A DNA stretch of 24,486 nt from JACPXH01 sp964409225 (GTDB lineage: Bacteria > Patescibacteriota > Minisyncoccia > JACPXH01). Below are positions 7,027-15,290 of this stretch, one piece after another (position 1 is the first letter of the stretch; each line of letters begins with the position of its first letter). The translations under genes and the position numbers were made by a program. Under the pieces are notes generated by a model. It ran no database searches, was not told where the DNA came from, and saw nothing but the letters and a program-made list of their open reading frames with translations. The stretch spans positions 1-24,486 of the forward strand of contig CAYPCM010000010.1 of assembly GCA_964409225.1 (NCBI GenBank), in the 5' to 3' direction.

Positions 7027-7722
7027 ATGTTTGAACAGTTTCTAGTGCGTCCGTTTTTCAATCTGCTCGTTATCATCTATAACATTTTACCCATCCAAGA
7101 CCTGGGAGTGGCGACGGTGCTGTTTACGATAATTGTTTGGGGAGTGCTGTTATATCCTTTGTCGCGCCGGATGTTTCGCTCACAAGATGCGCTGGCCAAG
7201 CTTCAGCCGGAGTTAAAGCAGATTCAGGAGCGTCATGCGGATAGTCGTGAAGCCCAAGCCAAAGCGACTATGGCTTTGTACCGCGAACGCGGCGTCAATC
7301 CTTTTGGAGGTTGTTTGATAATCGTGGTGCAATTACCAATTTTCATTGCGCTTTTTACCGTTTTCCGGCGCGCCACTGATCCGGGCAGCATGTCGCTTTT
7401 GTATTCGGCAGTAAGTCGTCCGGAAACAATCAATGCCACGTTCCTGGGATTACTCAACTTGGCCCAGCCGAACGTCTTGGCCGCTATCTTGACCGGCATG
7501 GCTCAATTCTTACAATCAAAACTTACCGTAATCCCCCCAGCCGCAGGCGGCCAGCAGGACTTCGCGCGAATCATGACGCTACAAGCCACGTATGTTTTTC
7601 CGGTTATCATCGCGTTTGCCGCGCTTCAGTTTCCAGCCGGGCTCACGCTGTATTGGCTTACCTCAACGATCCTGCAAATTCTCCAACGATTATGGGTGAA
7701 ACGCCAGTCCTTGAGTCCATGA
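7027..7722 (+). CDS. yidC: Membrane protein insertase YidC/Oxa1
   Basis: Membrane insertase of 231 residues, the short form without the periplasmic domain of Gram-negative YidC. The conserved core has five hydrophobic segments: residues about 10-25, a second at VATVLFTIIVWGVLLYPL with the basic SRRMFRSQ stretch after it, then GGCLIIVVQLPIFIALFTVFRRA, NVLAAILTGMAQFLQSKL, and the terminal YVFPVIIAFAALQFPAGLTLYWLTST. A coiled helical hairpin (KLQPELKQIQERHADSREAQAKATMALYRE) lies between the first two core segments, as in the family. The start is set by the strong ribosome binding site. Its TGA overlaps the khpB ATG by 4 bp (ATGA). Confidence 0.96.
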   Translation: MFEQFLVRPFFNLLVIIYNILPIQDLGVATVLFTIIVWGVLLYPLSRRMFRSQDALAKLQPELKQIQERHADSREAQAKATMALYRERGVNPFGGCLIIVVQLPIFIALFTVFRRATDPGSMSLLYSAVSRPETINATFLGLLNLAQPNVLAAILTGMAQFLQSKLTVIPPAAGGQQDFARIMTLQATYVFPVIIAFAALQFPAGLTLYWLTSTILQILQRLWVKRQSLSP

Positions 7723-8195
7723 ACGATCACATTGTCGCCGTTGAGCGTACGGTCGCGGAGCTGCTCGGCACAATGGGCTTTGATGATTTTCGCGTCTCGG
7801 TGGAGCCCGGGACCAGACCCGACCCTTGGCGGCTGATGGTGTCTATGCGCGAAGGTCGTTTTCTCATTGGTCGGGGCGGCGAGAACTTGCGCGCCTTTGA
7901 ACACCTCACTCGACTTCTCATAGCCAGACGCATGGGCGAGAGCGCGCCTGCGGTCATGTGCGATGTAAACAATTATCGCCATGAGCGCGCCGAATATTTG
8001 CGAGCCGTGGCGCGTTCGGTGGCTCAACGGGTCAAAAGGGAGGGTCGGCCCATTGGTCTTCGGCCCATGGGCGCATTTGAGCGGCGGATCGTCCATCTGG
8101 AACTGTCTACGCGGCCAGATGTTACTACCGAGTCCGAGGGCGAAGGGGCGGAGCGTCGAATCATAGTCAAGCCCTATGGCACGGCTGCGGTATGA
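7719..8195 (+). CDS. khpB: KH-R3H RNA-binding protein KhpB/Jag
   Basis: RNA-binding protein of 158 residues, SpoIIIJ-associated (Jag/KhpB/EloR). A KH domain carries the GxxG-type loop LIGRGGENLRAFEHL. It is followed by an R3H domain, NNYRHERAEYLRAVARSVAQRVKREGRPIGL...FERRIVHLEL, which includes the R-x3-H motif YRHER. The N-terminal Jag-N domain found in Firmicutes proteins is absent. The order yidC then jag is conserved across bacteria and supports the call. I chose the ATG at 7719, which overlaps the yidC stop as ATGA; an in-frame ATG at 7692 would add nine residues inside yidC. The protein may regulate cell-envelope genes after transcription, by analogy with Streptococcus KhpB. Confidence 0.92.
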   Translation: MNDHIVAVERTVAELLGTMGFDDFRVSVEPGTRPDPWRLMVSMREGRFLIGRGGENLRAFEHLTRLLIARRMGESAPAVMCDVNNYRHERAEYLRAVARSVAQRVKREGRPIGLRPMGAFERRIVHLELSTRPDVTTESEGEGAERRIIVKPYGTAAV

Positions 8196-8656
8196 CTGTG
8201 CGGGCAAGGCAGATTATCGGCGCTCGGGTCGCGGGGCGGGGGCGCATAACCCGGATCGCTGTTGCGCCGGCACCCTTCGCGGTGCGGGCGTTTTCGTTGC
8301 GCGAGCGCTGGTGGCGGCGACCTAACTGGTATCAGTTGGCAACCATTGTAGATTTTGCCTCCTCGACGCTTCAAATGAGGAGCGCCAGTGCACCGTGTTT
8401 TCCCCAAGAGCTTACAGACACAGTTCAGCTTTTGAGAATACCGGTACGCACCGCGGCCGGCGTTTCTTTGGGTTGGGTGACAGATGCACTCTTCACCGTT
8501 CCAGCCGGCGAAGTGCTGGAAATCGTGGTGGTGTCACCTGCCCTGCGTGAGATGGTCGTGGCGCGGTCGGCGGTATTGTCGGTTACAACCGAGTGCGTGG
8601 TGGTGCGAGATGCCAGTGTGCCGGCGACAACCGCGGTGGCACTCGGTAGTCCATGA
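8192..8656 (+). CDS. PRC-barrel-like domain protein
   Basis: Unassigned protein of 154 residues. Residues about 80-147 look like a PRC-barrel domain: LRIPVRTAAGVSLGWVTDAL, a strand GEVLEIVVVSP, then VVARSAVLSVTTECVVVRDA, which matches the family pattern 'v.t.dG..lG.v.dv.fd...g.v..l.v' followed by 'ip...V.si.dd.v.v'. The first 60 residues are basic (RARQIIGARVAGRGRITRI, LRERWWRRP) with no signal peptide or membrane segment. PRC barrels occur in RimM and in proteins linking RNA or envelope functions, so a role beside KhpB or the insertase is possible but unproven. The gene is coupled by ATGA overlaps to khpB before it and to the flippase gene after it. Confidence 0.7.
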   Translation: MTVRARQIIGARVAGRGRITRIAVAPAPFAVRAFSLRERWWRRPNWYQLATIVDFASSTLQMRSASAPCFPQELTDTVQLLRIPVRTAAGVSLGWVTDALFTVPAGEVLEIVVVSPALREMVVARSAVLSVTTECVVVRDASVPATTAVALGSP

Positions 8657-10089
8657 GCAGCGTGGGAGTCAACGCGTCTTTAATGATGGCGAGTCGCGTG
8701 GTAAACACGACTCTGTCTGTTATCGCCATTGGCCTGTTGACGCGATCACTCGGCCCTGCCCATTACGGCGATTGGAGCATTATAATCGCCTACGGCACCA
8801 TCTTGCATGCGGCTGCAGATTGGGGTTTAGCCGCGCTTTTGAGCCGTGATTTGGCTCGGTCGGGCGCGAGAGAGGGCGAGATATTGCGTGCTTATGGCTG
8901 GTTGCGGGCGGCAGCGGCCATAGCCGCCTTTGCCATCGGCATCACGATTAGCTGGTTCGTTCCTTTTTCTGCGGCTGTGCGCCTGGGCATTGCCGTGGTC
9001 AGCGTGTTTTTTATTCTCAATTCGCTTTCGCAGATACTAATCGCGGTATTCCAAAAGCACTTAGCAATGCATTGGGTAGCCGCTTCGGAGGTTGCGGCTA
9101 GGAGCATTTTTTTGGCCGGAGTGGCCATACTCGGCCGGACCCACGGCACTGTCGGGGCGGCGGCGGCGCTTATTGTGTCTGGGATTGTGCAATTTATGTT
9201 TTTGCGGTGGGTCGTGCGGTATTTTGCCGCTCCCGCCGGACGTCCGTCATTTGGCTGGCTCAAAGGGGTGTGGCGTGAAAGCTGGCCTATGGCGGTTTCT
9301 ATAAGCTTCACGCTGCTGTATTTCAAGGGTGACGCGCTGCTGCTCGGGTTTATGAAGCCACGGGAAGATGTGGCAGTGTACGGTCTTGGCTACAGCGTCC
9401 TGGAAAACCTAATCTACATTCCCGCAATGTTCATGGGACTCATGATCCCCCGGCTCACTCGCGAGCTCCACCATGCGTCTGCGGCTTTTCGTCGTCTTTT
9501 GCAGCACCTGTTTGATCTTTTTTGGATGGCGGGAGTGCCGGTGATGGTGGGACTTTGGTTTGCCAGCCCGCGGATTGCAGAGTTGTTGGGCGGGCCCGGC
9601 TTCCAAGCGGCCGCCGAGGTGATGGCCATTCTGGGCGTGGCTATTTTGTTTATTTTTTTTGGTAATCTTTTTGGCAGTGCCGTCGTCGTGCTTGGCCGGC
9701 AGCGAGAGGCGATGTGGACGTACGTCGTCGGGCTCGGGGTCATGATTGCGGTCAACCTCGCGCTTATTCCAAGGTTTTCGTATCTGGGTACATCCTGGGC
9801 CACGGTGGTTACGGAATTTGTCGTAACCCTCCTTCTTTTTCGGGTGGTGCGGCGCGCTTCAGGATTCCGGCCAGCGTGGCAAAGAGTGAGTCGGGTTTTC
9901 ACGGCGGCGTTGGTTTTGGGGTTTGTGTTATGGCTTGTACGCAACGAGGGCATTGTGACCCTTGGACTTGCGGCTACGGCAAGCTACCTTGCGGCAGCGT
10001 GGTTTGTGGGCGCTTGGACCAAAGAAGACATAGCACTATTTCGGATTACAGCCATAGACCGCGTGGCGGTTCTGCCGCCGGATAGATAG
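8653..10089 (+). CDS. Polysaccharide/lipid-linked oligosaccharide flippase
   Basis: Integral membrane protein of 478 residues with about 12-14 hydrophobic helices, typical of the MOP superfamily Wzx/RfbX polysaccharide transporters. The N-terminus (VGVNASLMMASRVVNTTLSVIAIGLLTRSLGPAHYGDW) has the classic start of this family, in which a helix is followed by LTRxLGPxxYG. Later segments such as YFKGDALLLGFMKPREDVAVYGLGYSV and FGSAVVVLGRQREAMW are also family-like. The likely role is flipping undecaprenyl-linked glycan units across the membrane for assembly of a surface polymer. It overlaps the upstream gene by 4 bp, and the O-antigen-ligase-like gene starts 3 bp after its stop, so the two probably act in one pathway. 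No glycosyltransferase gene lies in this window. Confidence 0.88.
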   Translation: MSSVGVNASLMMASRVVNTTLSVIAIGLLTRSLGPAHYGDWSIIIAYGTILHAAADWGLAALLSRDLARSGAREGEILRAYGWLRAAAAIAAFAIGITISWFVPFSAAVRLGIAVVSVFFILNSLSQILIAVFQKHLAMHWVAASEVAARSIFLAGVAILGRTHGTVGAAAALIVSGIVQFMFLRWVVRYFAAPAGRPSFGWLKGVWRESWPMAVSISFTLLYFKGDALLLGFMKPREDVAVYGLGYSVLENLIYIPAMFMGLMIPRLTRELHHASAAFRRLLQHLFDLFWMAGVPVMVGLWFASPRIAELLGGPGFQAAAEVMAILGVAILFIFFGNLFGSAVVVLGRQREAMWTYVVGLGVMIAVNLALIPRFSYLGTSWATVVTEFVVTLLLFRVVRRASGFRPAWQRVSRVFTAALVLGFVLWLVRNEGIVTLGLAATASYLAAAWFVGAWTKEDIALFRITAIDRVAVLPPDR

Positions 10090-10092
10090 TTT

Positions 10093-11343
10093 ATGTACAT
10101 TGTGTCCAGTATGTCCGGTTACTTTGTGATTACTTTGATCCTGGCGGGCTTCGCGGTGCTCGCGTGGCGACGTTTTCAATGGGCGGTTGCGACCGTACTA
10201 GCGTTTCTGCCGCTGGCCGCAATACGTTTTTACGTCGGGGCGTTAGCGCTCAACATGGCTGAGGCCGCGACTTTAATTTTGGCGGCGTGTTTTGCGCTGC
10301 AGGTCTTCAGCAAGCGGTTTTGGGGTGACGTTCGGTCAGTGGTGGCGCCAATCGCTCTGCCGATTGCGGCAATTCTCGCTGGGTTGGCCATCGCCACGCT
10401 TCAGTCGCCAGTATTACGTTCAAGTTTAGCCGCGGTGAAGGTGGTATTCGTTATCCCGATGCTCCTTGGGATCATGATCGCAGTTGCGGTTCGGCGCGGG
10501 GACGTGCGCGCGGGGCAGGTTTGCGGCGGGCTTATTGCGGGTGGGGCCGGGGTTGCCCTCGGTGCCACTCTCCAGCTTGTCGCCGGCAATCTCACGGCTG
10601 ACGGGCGCCTGGCGGGCTGGTACGATTCGCCTAGCGCGCTAGCTATGTATCTTGCGCCTTTGGTGGTGCTGGCTTTTGGTTTGGGCCGGCGCGGATCGGG
10701 CATTGCCAACGAGTGGCGCACCCTAAGCCGGTGGGCGGGCGTACTCATGACAGTGCCGTTTCTGGCGACGCAGTCATGGGGTGCCATAGGCGCTGCACTC
10801 CTTGTACTCGCCGCTGGCCTCTGGTTTGGCCGATCAGGGCACGCACAGCGCCGGAAGATCGCCGCCGCAGGAGTGCTCGCGGTTGTCCTGGCGGGATTCG
10901 CCTTTCAGGTGCGCGAGCCCGCGTTCACCACCCGGCGCGTTATCTGGCAGGTTGCGTTTGAAATCGGGCGCGACCACCCCGTCTGGGGCATCGGTCCGGG
11001 CGCGTTCCAAGCCGCGTACCTCGCGAACCAACCGAAGCACCCGCCGTATCCCGAATGGGCAGTCCGCCATCCCCACAATGTATTCTTTACGTTCTGGCTC
11101 GAAGCTGGACTCCTCGGCCTCGCCGGGTTTGTGTGGCTTCTCGTTGTGCTTCTCCGTCGTCTCCGGCCTGCGTTCGCCAAAACAAACACCACCCCGTTCC
11201 TGGGGGCGGTGGGGCTAGCGTTGTTTGTTCCGGTCGCGCACGGCTTTCTCGACACGACCATTTGGCACGGGGATCTTGCGCTGGTGTGGTGGGTGCTGGT
11301 GGGTCTTCTCTTGGCGATGAGCCGGAACGTCTCGTCAAAATGA
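10093..11343 (+). CDS. O-antigen ligase/polymerase-like protein
   Basis: Polytopic membrane protein of 416 residues with about 11-12 hydrophobic helices and one larger extracytoplasmic loop, the layout of the Wzy_C/WaaL family that joins or polymerises lipid-linked glycans. The diagnostic loop reads TTRRVIWQVAFEIGRDHPVWGIGPGAF...HPHNVFFTFWLEAGLLGLAGF, matching the family pattern R..iW..a...i..hP..GiG.g.F...hpHN..l..w.e.G..G. Ligase and polymerase cannot be told apart from sequence alone. It follows the flippase gene by 3 bp. Its last 9 bp overlap the 3' end of the convergent pilin-like gene, and I see no terminator between them. Confidence 0.85.
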   Translation: MYIVSSMSGYFVITLILAGFAVLAWRRFQWAVATVLAFLPLAAIRFYVGALALNMAEAATLILAACFALQVFSKRFWGDVRSVVAPIALPIAAILAGLAIATLQSPVLRSSLAAVKVVFVIPMLLGIMIAVAVRRGDVRAGQVCGGLIAGGAGVALGATLQLVAGNLTADGRLAGWYDSPSALAMYLAPLVVLAFGLGRRGSGIANEWRTLSRWAGVLMTVPFLATQSWGAIGAALLVLAAGLWFGRSGHAQRRKIAAAGVLAVVLAGFAFQVREPAFTTRRVIWQVAFEIGRDHPVWGIGPGAFQAAYLANQPKHPPYPEWAVRHPHNVFFTFWLEAGLLGLAGFVWLLVVLLRRLRPAFAKTNTTPFLGAVGLALFVPVAHGFLDTTIWHGDLALVWWVLVGLLLAMSRNVSSK

Positions 11344-12123
11344 TCCGCCCGCCCCGCGGGGTACGCACGTTGCGCTGAACGGATTGGCAGGGTTGGGCCT
11401 GCAGTCGGAGCCGGACGCGCAGTTGTAGGGACGTTCGCTGCATTCTTGGTTAGGTCCGATGGGCGGGAGGTTTGAGGCGAGGCAGCGGAAATCGATCTGC
11501 CTCGTTTCTGGGTTGCGCACTCCTTGGCACGAGAGCCCCCGATCGCAGTTGTCAAAGCTGCTTGGGTAGCACTGTTGGTTGCTTCCGATCGCGAAGGGAC
11601 TCGATGTCGAAGGCGGCGTAAGCTGGAACAGGTCTCCCTCGATTGGTTGAAACGAAACGAGCGCCGGGTTGATCGTGCGCAAGATGAGGTACGCGCCGAG
11701 CGCAAGGAGAAGCCCCAGGGCCGCGCTGGTCAGTATCTCTTTCGCGTCTTCTTTCGCGCCTCCTGCCACCGAGAAGAAGTATTTGAGCCCGCCGTAGAAG
11801 ATTGCGAGCACTGCGGCGACACCTATAAAGCTGATGCCGAACAGGTACACGTAGCGCACGAAATTCGCGATGCCCGGTCCCGGGCGTACGGGTCCGGTTT
11901 CACCGGGCGGCGGAGGAATCGGGAGCTGTTCCAGAGGTTCATTTTCGAGCGAGACGCAGGTGTTGTTGCGGCAGACCTGGAGTGGGTCGCCGCATTCTGC
12001 GTTTTGGCCGGTCGGGCATGCGGCCCCCACCACGGCACGTGCAGAGGGCGCCGGGAGCGTCCCCAGCGAGAATCCCAGGACCATGAGCACCGTGAGTAGC
12101 GCGATACGGCGAGGGTGCGTCAT
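11335..12123 (-). CDS. VirB2/TrbC-like two-TM protein with Cys modules
   Basis: Probable pilin-like subunit of the secretion apparatus, 262 residues. A signal peptide (1-30, ending APSARA) is followed by an extracytoplasmic four-cysteine segment (Cys 36, 44, 51, 56) and a proline-rich linker. Two membrane helices follow, about 88-117 and 131-150, joined by a short loop SVAGGAKEDAKEI; this hairpin is the typical TrbC/VirB2 pilin core. The C-terminal tail carries two more four-cysteine segments (185, 193, 199, 214 and 228, 235, 241, 253). The signal peptide plus two helices place all 12 cysteines outside the membrane. Ordinary VirB2 pilins lack such modules, so it may instead be an anchored surface protein. 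It is the last gene of the operon and overlaps the upstream gene by ATGA. Confidence 0.75.
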   Translation of the reverse strand: MTHPRRIALLTVLMVLGFSLGTLPAPSARAVVGAACPTGQNAECGDPLQVCRNNTCVSLENEPLEQLPIPPPPGETGPVRPGPGIANFVRYVYLFGISFIGVAAVLAIFYGGLKYFFSVAGGAKEDAKEILTSAALGLLLALGAYLILRTINPALVSFQPIEGDLFQLTPPSTSSPFAIGSNQQCYPSSFDNCDRGLSCQGVRNPETRQIDFRCLASNLPPIGPNQECSERPYNCASGSDCRPNPANPFSATCVPRGAGGSF

Positions 12124-12611
12124 GGTATCGTTCGGCGGTTGAGCATGCCGCCTACCCCGGTACTGCCCGGGAGCTGTTCGAGGAGGCGGCCAGCGCGGTG
12201 GATGACGTATGCGGCGACGATAAGGCCAATGAAGCCGGGGAGCATACTAAGGAATGGCACGGCTTCGATGATTCCCTCGATCGCGAACACGAAGCGGAGT
12301 TTCTTGAAGGAGAGTCGTTTGAACCAGAACCAAACACTAAATACAATATTCCCCACGAAGACGGTCGCGACGTTGAGCCAGGGAACGAGCGAAACGAGAT
12401 CAAGGCATCCTGCAAAAAAGAGCATCAGCAAGAATTCGCCGAACTCGATCGTGGGTTCTCGACGCGCGTAAGCTCGTTCTGCCGCTTCCCGGCGCTCGAG
12501 TTCCATTCGGCGACGCTGAAGTAGCTCCTCGGCGCGCGAGCGCTGCGGTCCCACAGGCGCTTTGGTGACTGCCGCGGTTTCCGGTGGGCTGATGGTTTGA
12601 GTGTCGGCCAT
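12120..12611 (-). CDS. Hypothetical membrane protein, secretion operon
   Basis: Unrecognised protein of 163 residues. The first 55 or so residues are hydrophilic and highly charged (RAEELLQRRRMELERREAAERAYARRE), probably helical and cytoplasmic. The rest is membrane-embedded: FGEFLLMLFFAGCLDLVSLVPW, NVATVFVGNIVFSVWFWF, and a third segment FLSMLPGFIGLIVAAYVIH. It is coupled to the pilin-like gene by a 4-bp overlap and separated from virB4 by a palindromic repeat that begins about 12 bp upstream of its ATG. Position suggests an accessory membrane component of the secretion channel, but no family was recognised. Confidence 0.75.
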   Translation of the reverse strand: MADTQTISPPETAAVTKAPVGPQRSRAEELLQRRRMELERREAAERAYARREPTIEFGEFLLMLFFAGCLDLVSLVPWLNVATVFVGNIVFSVWFWFKRLSFKKLRFVFAIEGIIEAVPFLSMLPGFIGLIVAAYVIHRAGRLLEQLPGSTGVGGMLNRRTIP

Positions 12612-12622
12612 ACGTTAGCACG

Positions 12623-12716
12623 AAAATCAAAAATCAAATATCAAAAAGCAAAAATTTGGTACCGCCTGCGGCGGACGATTTTACGCTTCGGCATTTTCGA
12701 TTTTTGCACTGTCATT
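12623..12716. repeat. AT-rich palindromic repeat, copy 1
   Basis: The virB4 to membrane-protein gap is filled by an imperfect palindrome. An A-rich left arm built from repeated ATCAAA units leads into a GC hairpin CCGCC-TGC-GGCGG (12662-12674), followed by a T-rich right arm. Positions 12624-12673 match 22472-22521 at 47 of 50 bases, the first 25 identical. Read on the operon's strand, the hairpin is followed by a T-rich run and then the start codon of the next gene, so it could act as a partial terminator or a processing site. Confidence 0.8.
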
Positions 12717-14501
12717 TTATATTTGCGTGGCGGCGAGCTCCTTTTTCGCTCGTTCAATCGCAATAAGCTGTTCGGGGTCGGTCGTGATGATCTGGTCTTC
12801 ACTGTAGGAGGCGACGACTTTGATTGCGGCGCGTTTGAGTCCGGCAAAGAATATCCCCTCCCCCACGTTCGCCTCCAAGAGTAGGAACTTTTCTTCGTCA
12901 GTGAGATTGAAAGTGCGCGCCACCGCCTCAATCGTCGCCGGGGACTGTTTCAGCAGAATCTGAAGGGAAGAATTCGTCACAATGGGCTCGCCATATTTGG
13001 ACTTGATGAAATCCGCCACGTCCTGCGTGATTGTGGTAAGTCCCAGGTAATATTTGCGGGCGCGTTTGGCGATTGAATACATAAAGGCCGCCCCGTCGTC
13101 TGCTTTCATCAGCACCCACGCTTCATCCACGAACAAAATCCGTTTTTTGAGTTCGCGCCGGACCGCGTTCCAGATATAATGCAACACCAGATACATCGCG
13201 ACGGGCCGCAATTCCTCTTCCATGTCGCGGATGTTGAAAACGACAAACTGGTTTTCCAGGGTGACATTGGTCTGTTGGTTCAGGAACCCGGCGTAGCTGC
13301 CGGTTGTATACTTCGACAGGCGCGTGGCCAGTTCTTGGGCGCCGGCAGTGTTTTCGAGAATGGTCTGCAGATCCGAGAGCGTAGGCGGGGTGGCGTTTGC
13401 AAAATCAGCAGTGGGAACGATGTCGCGCGAGGCGTAAGTTTGACCGAGCGCGCGGTCAAGGATTGCGTCTTCTTCCGGCGTGATGCCGCCAAGCATAATC
13501 CGCAAAAGCCCGACCAATTCTACCAAATGCGCGCGAAAGACGTCTTCGGGCGATTCGCCTTCAGCCAGACGGGGCAAGTCAAATGGATTTAGATGATGCT
13601 TGGAAGCCAGCGATATTTTGATGAAACTGCCGCCAACCGCCTCGGCCAGATACCGGTATTCGTTTTCCGGATCAATAACAATGACGTCAGCGCCCAGCAT
13701 CATCGAGCGCAGTATCTCCAGTTTCGCCAGATAGCTTTTTCCGCCGCCGGATTTGGCAAAGATGACGGAGTTCGCGTTTTCCAAGGAAAATCGGTCAAAA
13801 AGAATCAGGGAGTTGTTGTGTCGGTTAATGCCGTAGAGAATGCCGCGGTCCGAGGTGAGCTCAGAAGAGACAAAGGGGAAAATGGTTGAAAGTGGCGATG
13901 AAGTGAGATTGGTGGTGACGTGGAGTTTGTCATTGGCCAGGGGCAGGGTGGAGGAGAAGCCGAGTTCGTGTTGGAACGTGGCTGGCCGGGCGTAAACCAG
14001 ACGGGCTTCGAGCAGGCCGCGGATCTGGGCCTCGGCGTCGTCCAGCGTTTTTTCATCCGGGCCATAGATGGTGAGGTAAAGCCCGGCTGAAAACAGTCGC
14101 TCTCGCGCCTGTTGCAGTTTGTCGCGCAGGTCTTCAAGGTCTTGGTAAGCGGTTTCCAAGAGCGGATCGCGCACCAAGCCCTTTTCTTGGCGCATGGAAA
14201 TCGTGGATTCCACTTCAGCCACCTTTTTGCGCAGCCGTCTTAGAATAAGGCCAGTATCAACCGGCACGATCGCGACGGAGGCATCGAAGATGCGGGCGAG
14301 GTTGATGACAGGGCTGAACCAGTTTGTGCCAAGATAGCGCGGGTAGGCGAAGACGAAAATTGTGCGGCAGAGGCGTTCGCCGATGGTAAGAAAATTGGAG
14401 CCAACTTCCACGGCGCTGGGCGCTATGAAGTCGGCAATGCCGGCAGGGGTCGGCGCGTTTACCTCAGTTGGCCCTTTTGATTTTAGAAACGGGAAAGGCA
14501 T
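12717..14501 (-). CDS. virB4: VirB4/TraC-family secretion ATPase
   Basis: Cytoplasmic ATPase of 594 residues that would power assembly or transport by the type IV secretion-like machine. Walker A is AKSGGGKS (249-256), followed by the DPENEYRYL segment typical of VirB4/TraG-like ATPases. Walker B is ILFVDEAW (455-462), and a TITQD motif follows near residue 491. A coiled-coil-prone stretch (about 85-140) separates the N-terminal part from the ATPase core. The protein is shorter than classical VirB4 (about 800 residues); its N-terminal domain appears to be a separate upstream gene. I chose the ATG at 14501 over an in-frame TTG at 14513. Palindromic repeats lie on both sides of the gene. Confidence 0.93.
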   Translation of the reverse strand: MPFPFLKSKGPTEVNAPTPAGIADFIAPSAVEVGSNFLTIGERLCRTIFVFAYPRYLGTNWFSPVINLARIFDASVAIVPVDTGLILRRLRKKVAEVESTISMRQEKGLVRDPLLETAYQDLEDLRDKLQQARERLFSAGLYLTIYGPDEKTLDDAEAQIRGLLEARLVYARPATFQHELGFSSTLPLANDKLHVTTNLTSSPLSTIFPFVSSELTSDRGILYGINRHNNSLILFDRFSLENANSVIFAKSGGGKSYLAKLEILRSMMLGADVIVIDPENEYRYLAEAVGGSFIKISLASKHHLNPFDLPRLAEGESPEDVFRAHLVELVGLLRIMLGGITPEEDAILDRALGQTYASRDIVPTADFANATPPTLSDLQTILENTAGAQELATRLSKYTTGSYAGFLNQQTNVTLENQFVVFNIRDMEEELRPVAMYLVLHYIWNAVRRELKKRILFVDEAWVLMKADDGAAFMYSIAKRARKYYLGLTTITQDVADFIKSKYGEPIVTNSSLQILLKQSPATIEAVARTFNLTDEEKFLLLEANVGEGIFFAGLKRAAIKVVASYSEDQIITTDPEQLIAIERAKKELAATQI

Positions 14502-14510
14502 GGGGTAGAT

Positions 14511-14640
14511 CAAAAATTCGAAATTCTAATATCGAAATTCGAAACAAATTCGGAATTTAAATACATGGCTTATCTTCTCGACTTGGCTCGAAGAATAACT
14601 GTTTGCGAGATGAGTTCTGGTTAGGTTCGAAATTCCAATT
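14511..14640. repeat. Palindromic repeat with TTCTCGAC hairpin core
   Basis: The gap between the TraC-like gene and virB4 holds an AT-rich part (14511-14563) made of repeated AATTCGAAATTC units. Next comes a hairpin core CTTCTCGACTTGGCTCGAAG (14574-14593) whose flanks TTAT and ATAA continue the pairing. TTCGAAATTC recurs at about 14626-14635, within the last codons of the TraC-like gene. The core is related to those at 15361-15379 and 24146-24162. Confidence 0.65.
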
Positions 14641-15280
14641 GCCGGAGCGCTTCGAGTCCGGCCTTGGCCGCTTCACCTGGCCGGTAAAGCGAATAGAACA
14701 GTTCAATGAGTTCTTCGGTGTTGAGCGGTACAGCCCGTACGCCAAAACGTCCTAGGCCCGCGATCACGTGTTCAACCCGCTGCCAGAGCTGGTTGCGAAA
14801 CTCTTCAAAGCGGCCCGCCTCTTTGAGCGCTTGTCGGGGTTTGAACGCCGCGAGAATCCGGTCGCTTAAAGACGCCTTTGTTTGCTCCACCGGTGTAAAC
14901 GGTATGACCACGTAAAAGGTTTTGGCCATGATGTTTGCGAGTTCCACAAACCCGCGCACGAATTTAGCGTATTCGGCAGTTTGCAGCCGCAAGAGTTCGT
15001 TGGGTTGATCTTTGCCGCGGGCCTCAATTTGAACGAGGTATTCTTCGATGTCGAGACGGCGCGAATGCACGACGAATTGGATCGGGAAATCCAAAGAGTT
15101 CAAGAAGTCCTGATACGCATAGACAATGGCGTCTTGCTCCTCGGTGGATTTGAGTTCGAAATTCATGGAAGACGCCATAAGGACAGCCCGCAGCGCGCCG
15201 TCTTTCATCACGACGACATCGTCGCGGATGGCATCGAAGCCGAGAAACGATTGGGTGCCGGGCAGATTCGTTTTTGGCAT
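14621..15280 (-). CDS. TraC-like domain protein, VirB4 partner
   Basis: Soluble protein of 219 residues resembling the N-terminal (CagE/TrbE/TraC-like) part of VirB4 proteins, encoded as its own gene just upstream of the ATPase gene, as often seen in CPR secretion clusters. Visible features include a start PGTQSFLGFDAIRDDVVVMKDGALRAVL, a strand FPIQFVVHSRRLDIEEYL, a further YVVIPF strand and the helix-rich C-terminal half with FGVRAVPLNTEELIELFYSLYRP. No nucleotide-binding motif is present. I chose the ATG at 15280; an in-frame TTG at 15304 lies in the flank of the upstream repeat. The last few codons overlap another repeat, so the natural C-terminus may have been altered. Confidence 0.75.
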   Translation of the reverse strand: MPKTNLPGTQSFLGFDAIRDDVVVMKDGALRAVLMASSMNFELKSTEEQDAIVYAYQDFLNSLDFPIQFVVHSRRLDIEEYLVQIEARGKDQPNELLRLQTAEYAKFVRGFVELANIMAKTFYVVIPFTPVEQTKASLSDRILAAFKPRQALKEAGRFEEFRNQLWQRVEHVIAGLGRFGVRAVPLNTEELIELFYSLYRPGEAAKAGLEALRQLEFRT

Positions 15281-15290
15281 ATTCAGGAAA

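Noticed and set aside
7653..7718. Upstream start of khpB at 7653
   Set aside because: It would overlap yidC by 70 bp; the ATGA overlap at 7719 fits the coupling pattern of the whole operon.
11352..11361. CCCCGCGGGG palindrome as terminator of the O-antigen-ligase-like gene
   Set aside because: It has no loop and no T-run, and lies within the coding end of the pilin-like gene; a chance GC palindrome is likely.
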